From Athripsodes cinereus (taxonomy: Eukaryota; Arthropoda; Insecta; Trichoptera; Leptoceridae): a stretch of DNA of 64,000 bases. The notes below the pieces were generated by a model. It worked only from the letters and a program-made list of their open reading frames with translations. It made no database searches and was not told the DNA's origin. The position numbers and the translations under genes are program-made. This document shows, piece by piece, positions 48,694-62,100 of this stretch. The number at the start of each line of letters is the position of its first letter. The stretch's first letter is position 1. The stretch lies in assembly GCA_947579605.1 (NCBI GenBank), contig OX388317.1, positions 21,099,384 through 21,163,383 of the forward strand. The letters run 5' to 3'.

Positions 48694-48863
48694 CCTAGTC
48701 AAAACACATTTAAGCGTTACGTTTTCGTTCAAACGTTGACGACGTTGCGAGAACGCGTCAATTTTCGTAGCTACTTGTGTATTTTAGCTACGAAAATTGA
48801 AGCGTTCTCGCAACCTCGTCTTGTTTGAACGAAAACGTAACGCTTAAATGTGTTTTGACTAGG
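48694..48863. repeat. Fold-back MITE CCTAGTCAAAAC
   Basis: Arms 48694-48772 and 48786-48863 are inverted repeats with few mismatches around a 13-base loop; ends CCTAGTCAAAACACATTTAA. No target-site duplication is evident. Confidence 0.8.
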
Positions 48864-50204
48864 GGCCCAGCTGTTACAACGTTAACAAATAGTGCTTCCA
48901 GACTTGTAGTAATATGATACAATGATCACCATCTTTTGATCAAAATTCAAAACACATGCATCATATCATGGCACTTTTCTTGAGAGCTTGGCAGAAAAGA
49001 TCGAACTTGACATTCTCCTATCCTTGCACATATTTTTCGCTTTCATAACGTTCATACAATCCTCGTGTTTCATTATAACCATGTGTCCGTTCTATGGGAT
49101 AACTATATTTTATTTAGAATATCCAATTTTAAAGTTTAGAAATTTTTAGGGACGCTCTCAGAAAGTTAAATTGAATTAATAGGATTTCCAATTCTCTGCA
49201 TGATTAGTCAGCAGCAGTCTTTACGGTGAGTAAAGTGGACAATCGCCCGAGGCCCCATTTTCGGGCTTCGGACGTGACACTGAAAACATCGAATAAATCC
49301 CAAAACAGATTTTAATTTTAAAAACATGCCTCTTTATTCAGTTTATCAAATAAGTGTGCCAAAATAAAGAGATCATGAATTTTCTCAAATTCCTACATTA
49401 AAACAAAAGTTTTTTGCCGGATTACAAGTCTGTATCAGTTACGGATATGGGGGGGGGGGGCGAAAAAGCTAAGATATATTTTGAAAAAAAAGAAAGAATG
49501 GATAACAAAGCTTCAAAGACAATTTCTCTTCATTCTCCTCCTAACACATAATTTCTAAGATTCAATAATAAACCTAGGTGCAAGTAGTTTATTTGATTTT
49601 TGAAATGGTCACAATATTTTTCGATCCATAAGAAGATCAATTTCCAATGTACATAATCTTGTTATGAGTGATAAAGAAAATATTATGAGATGATGTTACA
49701 CAACAATGTATCAAGCCATAAAATCGAATAATTAGTGTTCCATACCTCTGTAATACCGGCTTGATTGTTAACTCACACATTCATTATCTCAATTTGAAGT
49801 TGACCTGGTTTAAAACATTGTGCATAATGCAATCTATTTTAGCTACATTGACCCTGATGTGTAGATTCTAAGGATGGTGTTGGTTGGTAAGAAGTGGTTC
49901 CTATGTACCATCTCTGGATAACAATGAGAATAGGTACCTTGTTAAATTCAATTTAGCCTGATTTGGTTTAAAATTATGCGATGTTGGGTGCTTGGTTCAA
50001 AGGTTTCTAGTTACTAGGGACCTACCTCATTACCCATGGACGTACCCATCAGAAAGGGGCGAAAAGGTGCAGTTTTCCCCCCCAATAAGTAAACAAAATA
50101 AGTATTAAAGTATGGGAATTGTATGGAAAATTGGCGCCGAAGTGGAAAGTTGCCCTATCACCTAGAAGCTAAGCGACTAAATTAATATATTTTACTAGCA
50201 TCTA
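48864..50204. other. Gene-free intergenic DNA
   Basis: No open frame. A run of twelve G lies near 49449-49460. No element recognised. Confidence 0.4.
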
Positions 50205-50475
50205 TACCATCACGGCATGCCCCACAAATTGGTTAGCCAACAGGACTAGCTGCATGTAATGAACATGGAAGCTAGAGTGGGTGGCATTAAACCTCATCAC
50301 TTATTGAGATGTAAAATGTCCTTATTTTTAGAACTACTTACTTTACTTACTTATGGAGCCCTTGCTGCATAAGGTCGTTCACGTGGACGGAGCCTATATG
50401 CGGCAGTGGGTGCCCCCCATGGGTCTTGAAAGAACACCTACCTTTTACAAGACACTCGAAATCTTCAGCATAAAA
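50205..50475. repeat. CACGGCAT repeat copy with internal insertion
   Basis: Left and right parts match 14484-14732. About 100 bp (GGAGCCCTTGCTGCATAAGG and onward) interrupts them near 50335-50430. Confidence 0.6.
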
Positions 50476-52090
50476 CTGAATTTATAAGTGGCTCTAAATT
50501 TGCTTAACAAGAAGAATGTGAAACATTTTTCTACAATAAATTGAATTATTAATATACTGAGATCTGAAAAAAAAAACACATTAATTGCTGTCAGACTAAT
50601 GGTTCTTAAATAAACACAAGGAGATTGTGATCCAACAGAGTTTGGGTCTACCAACCCTACGTCTGCCTTGTGGTCTTGTATGAAGGATTTTCTTCATTCA
50701 TTCTCTCCACGTGCCCAGCCCAACTCAGTCTTTCAACTTTGATACATTTTATACCAATTCTTACACCTATTAGCTATTTACCAATTTACTGCCCCCCTAG
50801 AAATAACACTGGATACACCCATACGTAGTTTATAGATATTTAGTATGCATCTAGATTCATCATAATATATCTAGTTCCATACATGTATTACTCTTTGGGT
50901 ACAACATACAGGATATCTCATCAAAAAATTATTGTATTGTACGCCAGCTACAGTACGATACATCAGTATCTTTTACTCTCCCTATATATCTCATTGGCAT
51001 CATTTAGAAAGCATCCGTCTCGCTTTTAAGAATATTAACACAATAATTTTGTTAAGTGTTTGGACTCACACTTCTGTGTGTACTCTAGTGTTTTTATAAA
51101 GCAGGAAATCATGACAGTCATCTTTTTTTACAGCAGAGAAAGGAAAAAAATATGACAAAAAAAAATAAACACACAACAAGATAGTTTATAAAAGTTTATT
51201 TTTATTTCAGATGAATTGTAATAAAACATGATTCATTTCTCCTTCAATTTATAATATCTAATACCTATCTATCTATCATAATGATAAACATATAACTCAA
51301 TAGGGTATGAAAATGTATTCTAAATTAATAACTATTTAAATATATTTATTACTACTGTCTAATTTCAGTCTTTAGTGGTGCTAATAGCCAATATATATTT
51401 AAATTCTGTCTATTCTACAATCCAACAAAATAATAGTGAATACAGTCAAATAGAGTATTTTTTATATATAAAAGTCATAAAATGAGATTGACCATAAGCA
51501 ATATTTTAATGAATTTTGTAGTTGAGAATAAAATTATAGTTATAAACTTGGTTAAACTTGACAAAAAAAAAACTTAAAGTGTATGCTATTGAAAAAAATA
51601 ATATTTTGATATTTGTACTCTGAATTCACATTGTTTCAAAAAATATTGAACCAAAAAAGCAAGTTAAGATGATTACAATATTTCGTGATTTGATTTGAAA
51701 CAACAATTGGGAATTTTCGGATGTTAGTATCATAGACAAAATATAAATACAATTTGAAAACTTACAATTACAATAAGAATGTGGATGGAAACTAATCGAA
51801 CCTAAAAGAATCTATAAATGATTATATTGCCAATTGAATTAATTACATTTAAACAACCATTTTATCAAACTGCCAACTCCATTCAAAATTATTTAAAAAG
51901 AGAATATTTCAAATGAAAATTCAAATTAAGTAAATGACAGTATTCTTTTTTTTAAATTGGAATGAGATTTAAAATTTTTAAAAACTTGAAGAACATAATG
52001 AACTTAAAATATTATTTTGCACATTGTAAATTATACTTTTAAGTAATTTTTCAAATGTGTGATCATTTACATCGTGGAATTCCAATTTAA
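50476..52090. other. Gene-free intergenic DNA
   Basis: A short LINE-like remnant at 50650-50770 (minus-strand sense with EWREVHGLGL) is followed by very AT-rich DNA without frames. Confidence 0.4.
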
Positions 52091-52305
52091 TAAACTATTT
52101 TTGAAAAAACAAACACTGTATTTTCCACTTTTACAATTTTATTTGTTTAAACGTTTTTCAAGACCTACTGTCTCATCTTCAGAACTTAAACTCTTTTAAG
52201 TTCTCGTTTAAGTTCTGAAGATGAGACAGTAGGTCTTGAAAAACGTTTAAACAAATAAAATTGTAAAAGTGGAAAATACAGTATTTGTTTTTCAAAAATA
52301 GTTTA
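52091..52305. repeat. Near-perfect inverted repeat of a Penelope-like tail
   Basis: Arms of about 100 bp (52091-52191, 52206-52305) around a 14-base loop. Each arm holds CTGAAGATGAGACAGTAGGT followed by TTGAAAAACG, the same pattern as the tails of the Penelope-like elements near 4.2-7.2 kb. It looks like two tails joined head to head with no coding body. Confidence 0.75.
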
Positions 52306-54548
52306 CTTTTAAGTGTTTATTAAAATTAAACTACGATAACAATTAAATACATCAAAGCACTTTTAAAAGTGATTACAAGTTTTTGGAGAGATAAGGCACC
52401 AATTTAAAAAAATGAAGTTTAAATAAAAAAAGTTATGGAGAGCTTCAAAACAAAAGTAACATGACTCACGATTTAAGGAAGAAAATAGAGGTATGGTAAT
52501 TATGATCAGTCATAAGAAAGGATTTTTTTTTTTATAAATATAATCACATATCCATTTCACAACCTTTACATCAAAATAATCAAACCAATCTAACAATCCA
52601 ATTATACTATTAATAAAAAAAAAAACATTGAATTATCCAAGAAAAATCCACAGATTAGATTTCATTTCAGTAACTAAAAATTATAACATATAGAAAAAGA
52701 GCATAAATTTTAAATCTTACATTATTCATTCTTTGATGTATTTCCAATGCTGTCACGATACTGACAACTTAATGAAATGTAACCAACTGCAGATTTATTT
52801 CTCAAGTAAGTATAATTAAGTAGTATTATTCAAAAATACTTCACATCAAATAAGGCATTTTTTCATAAATCATTGATTTTATATTGTGATGCTTAGGTTA
52901 TTTTATCGTTGTACCTAATTGCAAAATGTGCAATAGGTTTTTTTTGAGCTTAGAGAGAATTGACAACTTGATTACAAAATCGTAAGAATATAATCCATAA
53001 AAATCTACATAATCAATCAAATATACACAATGAAAAATTAAATAAACTTCAACTGTGTGATCAAATTGTCAAATCTCTGATGTCTGTTCTACTTCGTCAT
53101 AGAACTATAACAAAATTTATTAATATAATTAACATCATACTCTTCATTTACAAAACACATAAGAAAAATATAAATATTTTATTGTCAGAAGCACATAACA
53201 AATCTCCAATTGATCACATTGATAATGACTAAACAAATAAAAATTAATAAATAAAACCACCGTTCCGTTATTATAGTATGCTGTCTTACTCTGCGTCAAC
53301 TTTAGGCAGCGCTCAATTACGCCACATGGCCGACGGTATTACTGTGCACTATCTAACTGTATGAAATCATTGTTGGGCATCACAGCAGTGGCAGACTACA
53401 CAACTTCATGTCATCAGCTGATTTGCTCAACAAATCTTACATACATTTACTAGAGTTGTTGTATTTGTTGTACATATTACAAGTCCGCCCTTTTTGACTT
53501 CTCATTGTTGATGCAATGTTTTATACTTTTTGATCTCACTATTATTTATATTGTTTCTAATCATTGTACAGTAGCAATTTTGTAGTCAATAAAGATTATC
53601 TATTACTATTATTTACATAATGCACAGTACCGCCACCGTCGGAGTTACATAATCTGTGTTATCTCACAGTCGCTATCTGAAGTTGATGCGGAGCACGACA
53701 ACACACCATTATCCATCAGAATATACATTAATAATATTAAAACTAAATGATTAAATAATAATATATAAATAGATGACGTCTTCTAATAACTAAAATTAAA
53801 AAATATGACGATCCCACAATTTAACAATTAAAAGAATGATTATTTTTTATTCCGTGGAGACCCTGGCAATAAAAAGATCTCCCACTCTTTCTCACAAGTT
53901 TTTGAGTCTCCTGTAAAAGACAGGTAGGTAATCATTAAACAGATAATAAAAACACTGCATAAGATTTAAAAAAAAAATATCTCTACACTAGGATCGCCGA
54001 TTTGAAAATCAAAAAAAATAAATAGAAAGGAGAATTATTAAAAATGTCTATTTAACAAAATGACTTTTATATAATGAAAACTATTTAAATAATAATACGT
54101 GAAAAGAAATGAATCAATGAAAAAAATATAATAAAATAAATGAAAAATTAAGAACAGAACTAGTACGTAATAAAACTCATATAATACAACATTTTATATA
54201 AAATCTTCATTCAAGTCAGAATAGCCGATCACAAGGAATGTTACACAATTATTATTGCAATATGATTCAAATTCATATTCAAATTTGGAAATCAAAACTA
54301 TTTAATGTTTTAAAAACAAAATAAAATACGTTTTGAATGTGGGTGTCAATGAATTTAAATTATATTAATTAATTATTGGACTGGGACGAGAGGTGTGGAG
54401 GAGCTGTTTTGTGCTGCCCAGGACAGACAAGGTTTCTCAATATACGGAGCAAATAAACAGCAAAGTCCGAAACCACAAACTTTAATTTGGAAACCTAAAC
54501 AATACTGACCAATTATAACAATGACCTACTATTCTGAATCTAGTTCTC
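52306..54548. other. Gene-free intergenic DNA
   Basis: Mostly AT-rich. A GC-richer block at 53279-53705 has weakly matching inverted ends (GCGTCAACTT against AAGTTGATGC) and may be an old MITE. 53850-53940 is a piece of the CACGGCAT repeat on the other strand; 54379-54432 belongs to the repeat at 23200-23345. Confidence 0.4.
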
Positions 54549-55486
54549 TTAGAAAACACTGTTACCCAGTTTCACCGGCGTATCATAAGTAATTTCCTAT
54601 GAAGGAATTACCTAACTCGTAAGTATTTCCTATCTGCGTAGTTCTTACTTTTGAGTTTCACAATGATAGTTAGGATATCTCTCAGTTAGGAAATGGTTGA
54701 TATTTATTTTACTCATGATTGCAACATTGCAACACGATTGAAGTTAGGTGCGCATTGGTTTTTTGTCGTTTACCGGCATCTTTGAATTCGCACGGAGTTG
54801 TTAATATCGTTGTATATTTGTCGAGAAAAATTTAAAATGGTCGGGAAAAAACGCAGGCAGTACAATTTCAGCCCCGAAGATAAAATGAAAATAATAAATT
54901 TGATCTCACAAAAAAAAACTTCTATTTTAAATAAAAAAACCGATGGATGTACCAACAAGCAAAAGGAATTAGCATGGATTGATGTCCATCGGCAATATAA
55001 TGTCATCTGGAAACTCGAGAAAGTGTTCAATTTTTTCCAAAATATGCAATACGGTACATTTTTTCAAACGAAAACGCACAAAGAAATCTACGTCATCATA
55101 TTTTGAAAAGTAATCTGGTCTTGCGAGCACGATGCGTGGACGACGCAAAATTTGATGTCCTTCCACATTTTCGAGTACTCCCAACACTTCTAATGCATGG
55201 AAAGGATCGCGTTCCATTATTAATTATATAAAATATAATAAAACCTCTTGCTATTCAACCGCGCTAACCAGAAAACACAGAATTGATTACAAAAATTCTG
55301 TCGCGACTGTCACATTTTGACAATTCCTACATAGGAAATGGTTTAGGAAGCCGAAATCGGCCCCCTAAAGATAAGTAACACTTTTGAATTTAGGAACTTC
55401 TTAAAGTGGTGGTGAAACTCAATTCCTGAGTTAGGGACTACCTAAGTTATTTAGGGAATACTTAAAAACCGGTGAAAGTGGCTATG
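54549..55486. mobile_element. Shortened Harbinger-type element
   Basis: Inverted ends with TTTCACCGG inside CCCAGTTTCACCGG/CCGGTGAAAGTGGC. Two convergent coding remnants: a plus-strand Myb/SANT-like start (MVGKKRRQYNFSPEDKMK, 54837 on) and a minus-strand piece (55217-54969) with FRLKKCTVLHILEKIEHFLE, like the N-terminal part of Harbinger nucleases. The central transposase is missing, so it cannot move by itself. A clear 3-bp target duplication is not visible. Confidence 0.7.
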
Positions 55487-56180
55487 TCTGTTATCTTTAA
55501 GTATTTCTTAGTTCTGAATTCTAACTATGTCTTAAATCTATTACAACTCTCACACACTCAGTTTTGTATCTGTTTATTTCATCAGTATTTATCCATCAGT
55601 TCAAACTGATCGCAAAATGACTAACTGGCAATGGATTGATGTCAAAATTTCACAAGAATGAGATTTTTATCAGTTACAGATCTGTGACGTAAACAATACA
55701 TCACCAGTTTTAGGAGAAATAACTAGAAAGTTGCCTAATTTACCAGGCTAATTGAATGAAGATTAAACAATCAATGAAAGACATTTATGACAAGTTGTCA
55801 TCCACCACTAAAAAATAAGCAATGTTGGTAATTTTGCAAGAGTGATTTAAAATAATAGTCAATTGGTATATAGACATTACCAATTTGGACCATTTTATTA
55901 TTTAAACAGCGAAAAAATGTATAACGCATTGTCAAAACACACTATGAATATTGACCGCTGCCAATATTAACAAAAATATATTTTTTAGTTAAAATATATT
56001 TTTTTTCAAAATTTCTGGCTCTTCTTGTTTTTCCCTGTACCCTTTGGACTGCTAGACTGATGAAATATGTGTGACATGCAAAACTGAATGTGCAAATGGA
56101 TCATTTTATTAATTACTTACTAAAGGAAACATTAGTTTATTATTTACTAATAGTTATTGTGAGTGTTTTGTGTGACTAGA
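55487..56180. other. 3' flank of peroxidase E
   Basis: No gene. AATAAA on the minus strand at 56109-56104 is a plausible poly(A) signal of E. Confidence 0.45.
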
Positions 56181-59100
56181 TTAAGCGTTACTAAGCTTTA
56201 TCCACTTGTCCATGTTTCTCTTTGTTCTGGTGATAATGTCAGGTTTGTGGGAAGCATCTTGCCAAGCTGCCAGATTCAACTTTTTGATAATGTTACTGTC
56301 ACAAGACACGATGGGATTGCTGGAAATAAAATAAATAATTAAAATTTTATAGGAGAAACATAATCAAATACAACACTTGACATAATTTAACAAAAATATA
56401 TAGAATTTAATAAAGATACTGTGAATGATATGTCATCTTTTTTAGTCAGTTTAGTTATTTCATTACAAGACAATTCCATGTTTATTGGAAGAATACTTGC
56501 ATTTGCAATAAACTTGCCCTCTCAAGCTGCTATAAAGGTTTAACTTTGTAATAAACTTAAATCACCTTCATCGCAATACGTTAATGTGATCAAAGTAATG
56601 CTAACTATGATATTTCAAATAAATAACCCAGAGGCTTCTTTACACTATACATAGATTCATGATATTTTATAAAATAAAAATTAGTTGTGGCAGCAAATTT
56701 CACCATTTAAAAAGATTTAAACAAAATTTGTATATTGCAAAATAAACATTCACTAAGAAAAGTGAAAGAAAATAAACATACCTTTCCGATACTGTGGAGA
56801 AAACATGTGGCTGTATCTTCTTAAGACCTGGAGTATTATCACAGAAGAGTCTAGCAAGACTAGCTTTCTTAATCTGCTTCAATTGATGTTGTGTGAATGG
56901 TTCAGGTTGTTCTATGTTACTGTAGAAATAACGATCAGCTGACTTTGTACGAGACAGCTGTTCTCCTAACAGATACGCAAACGTAGGCCCGACAACTCCA
57001 CCATTAGTAGGTTTCTCAGCCATGGCTCCAACAATCAAATCCACATCATACGGATGAGCGTACCACTTCTTCAAATTCTCAATCACATTGGTAGGAATAG
57101 AATCGGTGAAATCATCAAAGGTTTCAACTCTGTTCAATCCACATAGAGTTCTGTATTGGTGATATGGAGGCAATCCGTGATCACGTCCTCTTTGAATATC
57201 CAAACTTAAGATGTCCAATCCATGTGAATTTTTGTTAGCGTAAAGTTGTTCAGTTACCTGGAAGAGAACAATTCACCAATCAACCAAAAATGAAATTGAA
57301 ATACCAAAGAGAAATTATAATTATTATTTATTTTCAAAAATTGACATCACTCACCGTGACAGTTTTCACCTTTGAGGAATAATATTGTGTATAAAATATA
57401 TTATTACATTTTGTATGTAGAAGAGGCATTAAGTAACTTTGGATAAAATTATTATATATGGGGTACAAAAACCGACCCCTTCCGGGAATCACTCTGTTGT
57501 CTCACAAGTGCCAGCGTGTAGTGATCAGTGTATGTCCAGTAGTGTAACAGAGAAGGATAACAATACCGACTACTCGCAACAACACACCGGGTGAAAGAGA
57601 CAAAAATACTGTTTTGTCTACCACGATGCCTATCTCAGATCTCCGTAAGAAGAAGCTTCTCTATGTGTGCAACGTTTTCTTTGATATCAACCAAAGTGGA
57701 ACGCTCGAAAAGAAGGACTTCGAGTCGGCTGTTGAGAAAATCTACACTCTTCGTCATCCCAAGAACGTAGAGATGTACGACACCACGACCAAGATATGGG
57801 ATGGCCTGAGGCAGAGAACTGATGCCAATAAAGATAGAGAGTCCTCTGCAGTGGCAGCAGCGTTACATGAACTTCATGTTTGACCTAGAAGATGCTTCCA
57901 ACTTGACTAAAAAGCCACGGCGCTCTTGAGATGGTCACGGACCATGAAACAGCGCCAAATACAAATCATCTTTTTATTATTATTATTATTATTACAGAAG
58001 CAAAACCCCACTCTTCACAATTTGACAGAAAAGGTTTCTAAAGTCTATATAAGAAAAGCTGCTTGGATATCACTATCCTCAGTTTAAAAAAATATAACCA
58101 GAGAGAAATATAGAATAGTATTATTTACAATACAACTTTTTTTGTACCATCAACACTAAAAAATATAAAGAATTACATCACAAAATCACAAAAAAAATTA
58201 TTTACTCACATCATTAGGCAGATTGAAGTCCATAGACTGACTCTTGCTAGCTGCCATTCCTCTAATCAACTGGTCCATCCTTCCAGTCTCGGTTAACAAT
58301 CCCGGCTTATTAAAATGCTCCATTAGATCTAAAGTAGCATTCAGAGATCCGTCTTCATTCAGCAACACGATGGTTCCATCGAGTAAAGTGTTCATGAAAC
58401 GTAATCCAGCTGATGCAAAGGCGTTTGTGACAGTTGGGTCCAAATCTGCACTGTAGTTGACATCATACGTTGAGTCCAAACTTTCATTCATTGACATTCC
58501 TGAAGAAATAAATTGTATTTTAACAAACTTTTCTGAAAAACTTTTAAAAGATTTTACTAAACAGATGTCGAGCAAAATGGTTCAAAAAAGGAATTGGTGG
58601 GATCAGTGAATGCAACATAGGTAAAGTGCACCTAAACCAGCTGGGTCATGATAAGAGAATATCCAATGTATGTTTATGACATGAGTCTTACCGGTAATAG
58701 CAGGAAGCCACTGAGAGTATGTGATGTGTTGTATCTGTGCAATGACAATCCTCCTGGCTTCCTGGAAAAGTCTGTCATCACCCCAGGTTGGATTGAGCTC
58801 TGACAAGGCTGTAGCTACACGGTTGTGCTCTCTTAACCACATAGTGTGTAAGGCTGTCAAGTAAGGCTGACTGTTCACACGAACATCACCTAAGAAAACA
58901 AGGAAATATATATTTTAAAATAAACAAATTAATAAAATATGTATAATACAAAAGGACGACAACCCTATTCTAGAATTTATTTGTGTTTTGTTAGGTATTC
59001 ATCTCTCAAAACTGGGATAGCCAGTAGAACTAGTGTATTTAATAAACATACAAATTGTTCTTTCCGTGCCATAAAAACAAGACATTCCGAATTAGTGATA

Positions 59101-62100
59101 TACCTAATCGCAAAATTGAAGATGTATTATATATTTTTCTACATCTTGAATTCAATTGTAAGCCTCATCCATATTGATTTTATTATTTTTTAGAACATTT
59201 TACCACTTTTGGCATATACTGTCCTACTACTACTACGGCATAGACCTTAAGAGGAGTCGATAGTAAACTAACTGCATGTAATAAACATACCAATTCTCTT
59301 CTCCATAACATAAAATAATATGGGTTGTGTACCTCATCGCTGATATAAAGATATTAAATATCTGGTACACGATGTCTGATAGAAAATATTAAAATATTTT
59401 TAAGTATACCATTAATCACTTTTGGGAAGTATAATGATTATATTATTATAAACATGTAAGACTTACCAGCTCTAAAGCATGTATCACTATCAGAGTCCAC
59501 TTGGCACCTTTCCTTGGCATGCTGAACCTGTGGAGGGAAGACCTCTTCTCCCATCGCATTCACCTTCATCAGACCACCAACCTTCTGTCTGAGACTAGAG
59601 GCTACTTCCAGATGTGAGCCATAGATAGAGGAACCGTCCAGGAAGTGAGATGCTTGATTCATCTGGAAACAAAGATTCTCCTTAAGATACATGACATTTT
59701 GCAAACATAAAAAAGTATACTCGAAGACCTTATACAATGTATTTGTTATTTATTGTCTTCAGAAGACTGAAACACTAGAATCCAAGAGACTTTATAATTT
59801 TTTAAATGTTAAGTATTCTGTTTCAGGTTTATTTTTATTAATATTTTATGGCACAGAAAGAACATTCTATGTATTTGTTTATAAAAATAGTGGATCTATT
59901 GGCTACCCTACTTGCAGATTAAAATAAATTTAATTTATCAATATTATCATAAAAATTCACAAAATCTACCTGTTCAGCTGCGCCAAATGTGCAATCACTT
60001 CTGAAAGTGGTGACGGATCTGACATAAGGCAGACATGATACCCTGTGTTTGGAGTAGAAAGGATCCTTGACAGATACTGTGAGAGCCATACAGGAAGGGT
60101 GCTGATGTCTGGGTGCCAGAGCTCTGCCCAAACGGTCACAGCATGTGATGGTGTTGCCAGTATGAACTAAAATCAAAGGAAAATGATTATGAGCACATGA
60201 AAATCAATGACACATTAATTTGTACCATTATGTCCTTTCCTGCAAGTGAATTGATAAATAATTGCAAAAAAAATATAGAATGTCTTCTCTGAGCTGTTAA
60301 ATTGGATAAAATTTTAAAAGTTGAGATGCTCTTTAATCTCACTGAAATAATGTTTTGTGATCATATGCCTATCACAGAACATTTAAAAATATTGCTTATA
60401 AGACATGTGACATTAAATTTACAATTCTAATGAGATATGCGACTCATCCCAAATGCCTTAATTTTTTATTGGCATGGAAAGGATAACTTTCATGTTTATT
60501 CCATGCATTTTTAATCTACTAGTTACCCCACTTGCGAGATTTGGCATGATGGTATAGGTACCTAGCTATATATCTTCGTTGCATATTCAAAAAGGGACAG
60601 ATGAATTCATGAATGTTTTGACATTTCTAGAATAAACTGCTTATAATGATATCAAAACCATTTTATAAAGTGATTCTTAGTATCAAATATTAAAATTCAA
60701 TACTTAAAGAATAATATCACATGCCAATAAAAAGTCCAAACTACAATTTTAATGGCGTTTTAAAAGAGTATGCCTAAATAAAAATGTGCGCACATGTCTC
60801 TTTTTGAATCTGCAACGACGATATGCATGTTATACTGATTCAGTAATAAAAAATTATTTATTTGCAATACTTTTCAATATTTATTGCTTTGCATGTTGAC
60901 TATGTACTTCATAAACAATGTGGCAACTTCAAATAAATAAATTATACATTTACTCGGAAAAATCGTAAAAACAATTCACATTAAAATATTGCATTAATAT
61001 CTTGTCATGTCAACACGAAGAAAACATATTATTCAATATTCACATTTAACTTTTCATAAAGGTTATCAAAGGCAATATAGAAATAGAAAAATGAATGCGC
61101 ACATTATTTTATTTCATGATAATTTTATATTAATTTATTGATGTGTTGTATGTTGCAATAATATTGTTATTGATTGATCATTAAAGTACACATATTTTTT
61201 TGTAAAAGGCAATAAAACTGTTTATTGAAATAAAATAAAATATTAATGCATGTTACACAATAAGATAAAAACAAAATCGGATACTTAACAAAAATATTAA
61301 TTCAACTACGATGCAAGATAACAGATTTATTTTGATTCACAGAAAGATATTGCCTTAACACGTTCGCTGCCTAATACACGGATCCGTGTATCATACATCT
61401 AGCGCTTGGTGCCCACTACACGGATCCGTGATCATTCACTTTAACATATACACTCATTAGTTAACGCAGGTCGCAGACATTGCCGGCGAGCATCGTATTT
61501 TCACGTGTCTCTTATTCTAGAGTATTCAAAGAGTATAACAAATGTACCACAACTTTTTTTTCAAATAAATTAAATTAATTGGCAATAAATACACAAATTA
61601 GTAAGTATTAGAAACTTGTAAAAACATATCTAGCATTTTTTAAGAAAATTTATATTTTGTTAGGCAGTGAACGTGTTAAGGCAAAAAAACTGTCTATTCA
61701 ATAAGATACATAATATTTATTTTTCATAAACTTTACTTATGTTTTTTATTGAATTTTTGTTAGATTATTGATAGTTCTTTTTAGAGATTTTTTAATTGTA
61801 TTTGTTTATTGTATGTTGTTTTGCAGCCACAACACAGCCATGAGGCTAGTGTGGCTAATCTATAATGTTTTTATATTTACTTGTCAAAATGAAAAAAATG
61901 TACTCGTGAAATGTCTAAATAAATAAAAATAAAAAATGTGTTCACAAAATTTTGAGTGTGTGGGTGAGTGCTGTTATTACAGAGATTGAAGAGGACTATC
62001 GGCATGTGCAATAAATAATGCAGCGAAATTAATAGTCACTCCACCTATGATGTCCGTATGGTGTGATGGTATAGATAGATAGCTAAAATTTATATATGTA

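Noticed and set aside
54770..55030. Minus-strand frame of 86 codons
   Set aside because: It overlaps the Myb/SANT-like remnant on the other strand and has no recognisable domain.
57626..57883. A functional EF-hand gene inside gene E
   Set aside because: Only one EF-hand is intact, the frame shifts and the sequence joins a repeat tail; a processed pseudogene fits better.
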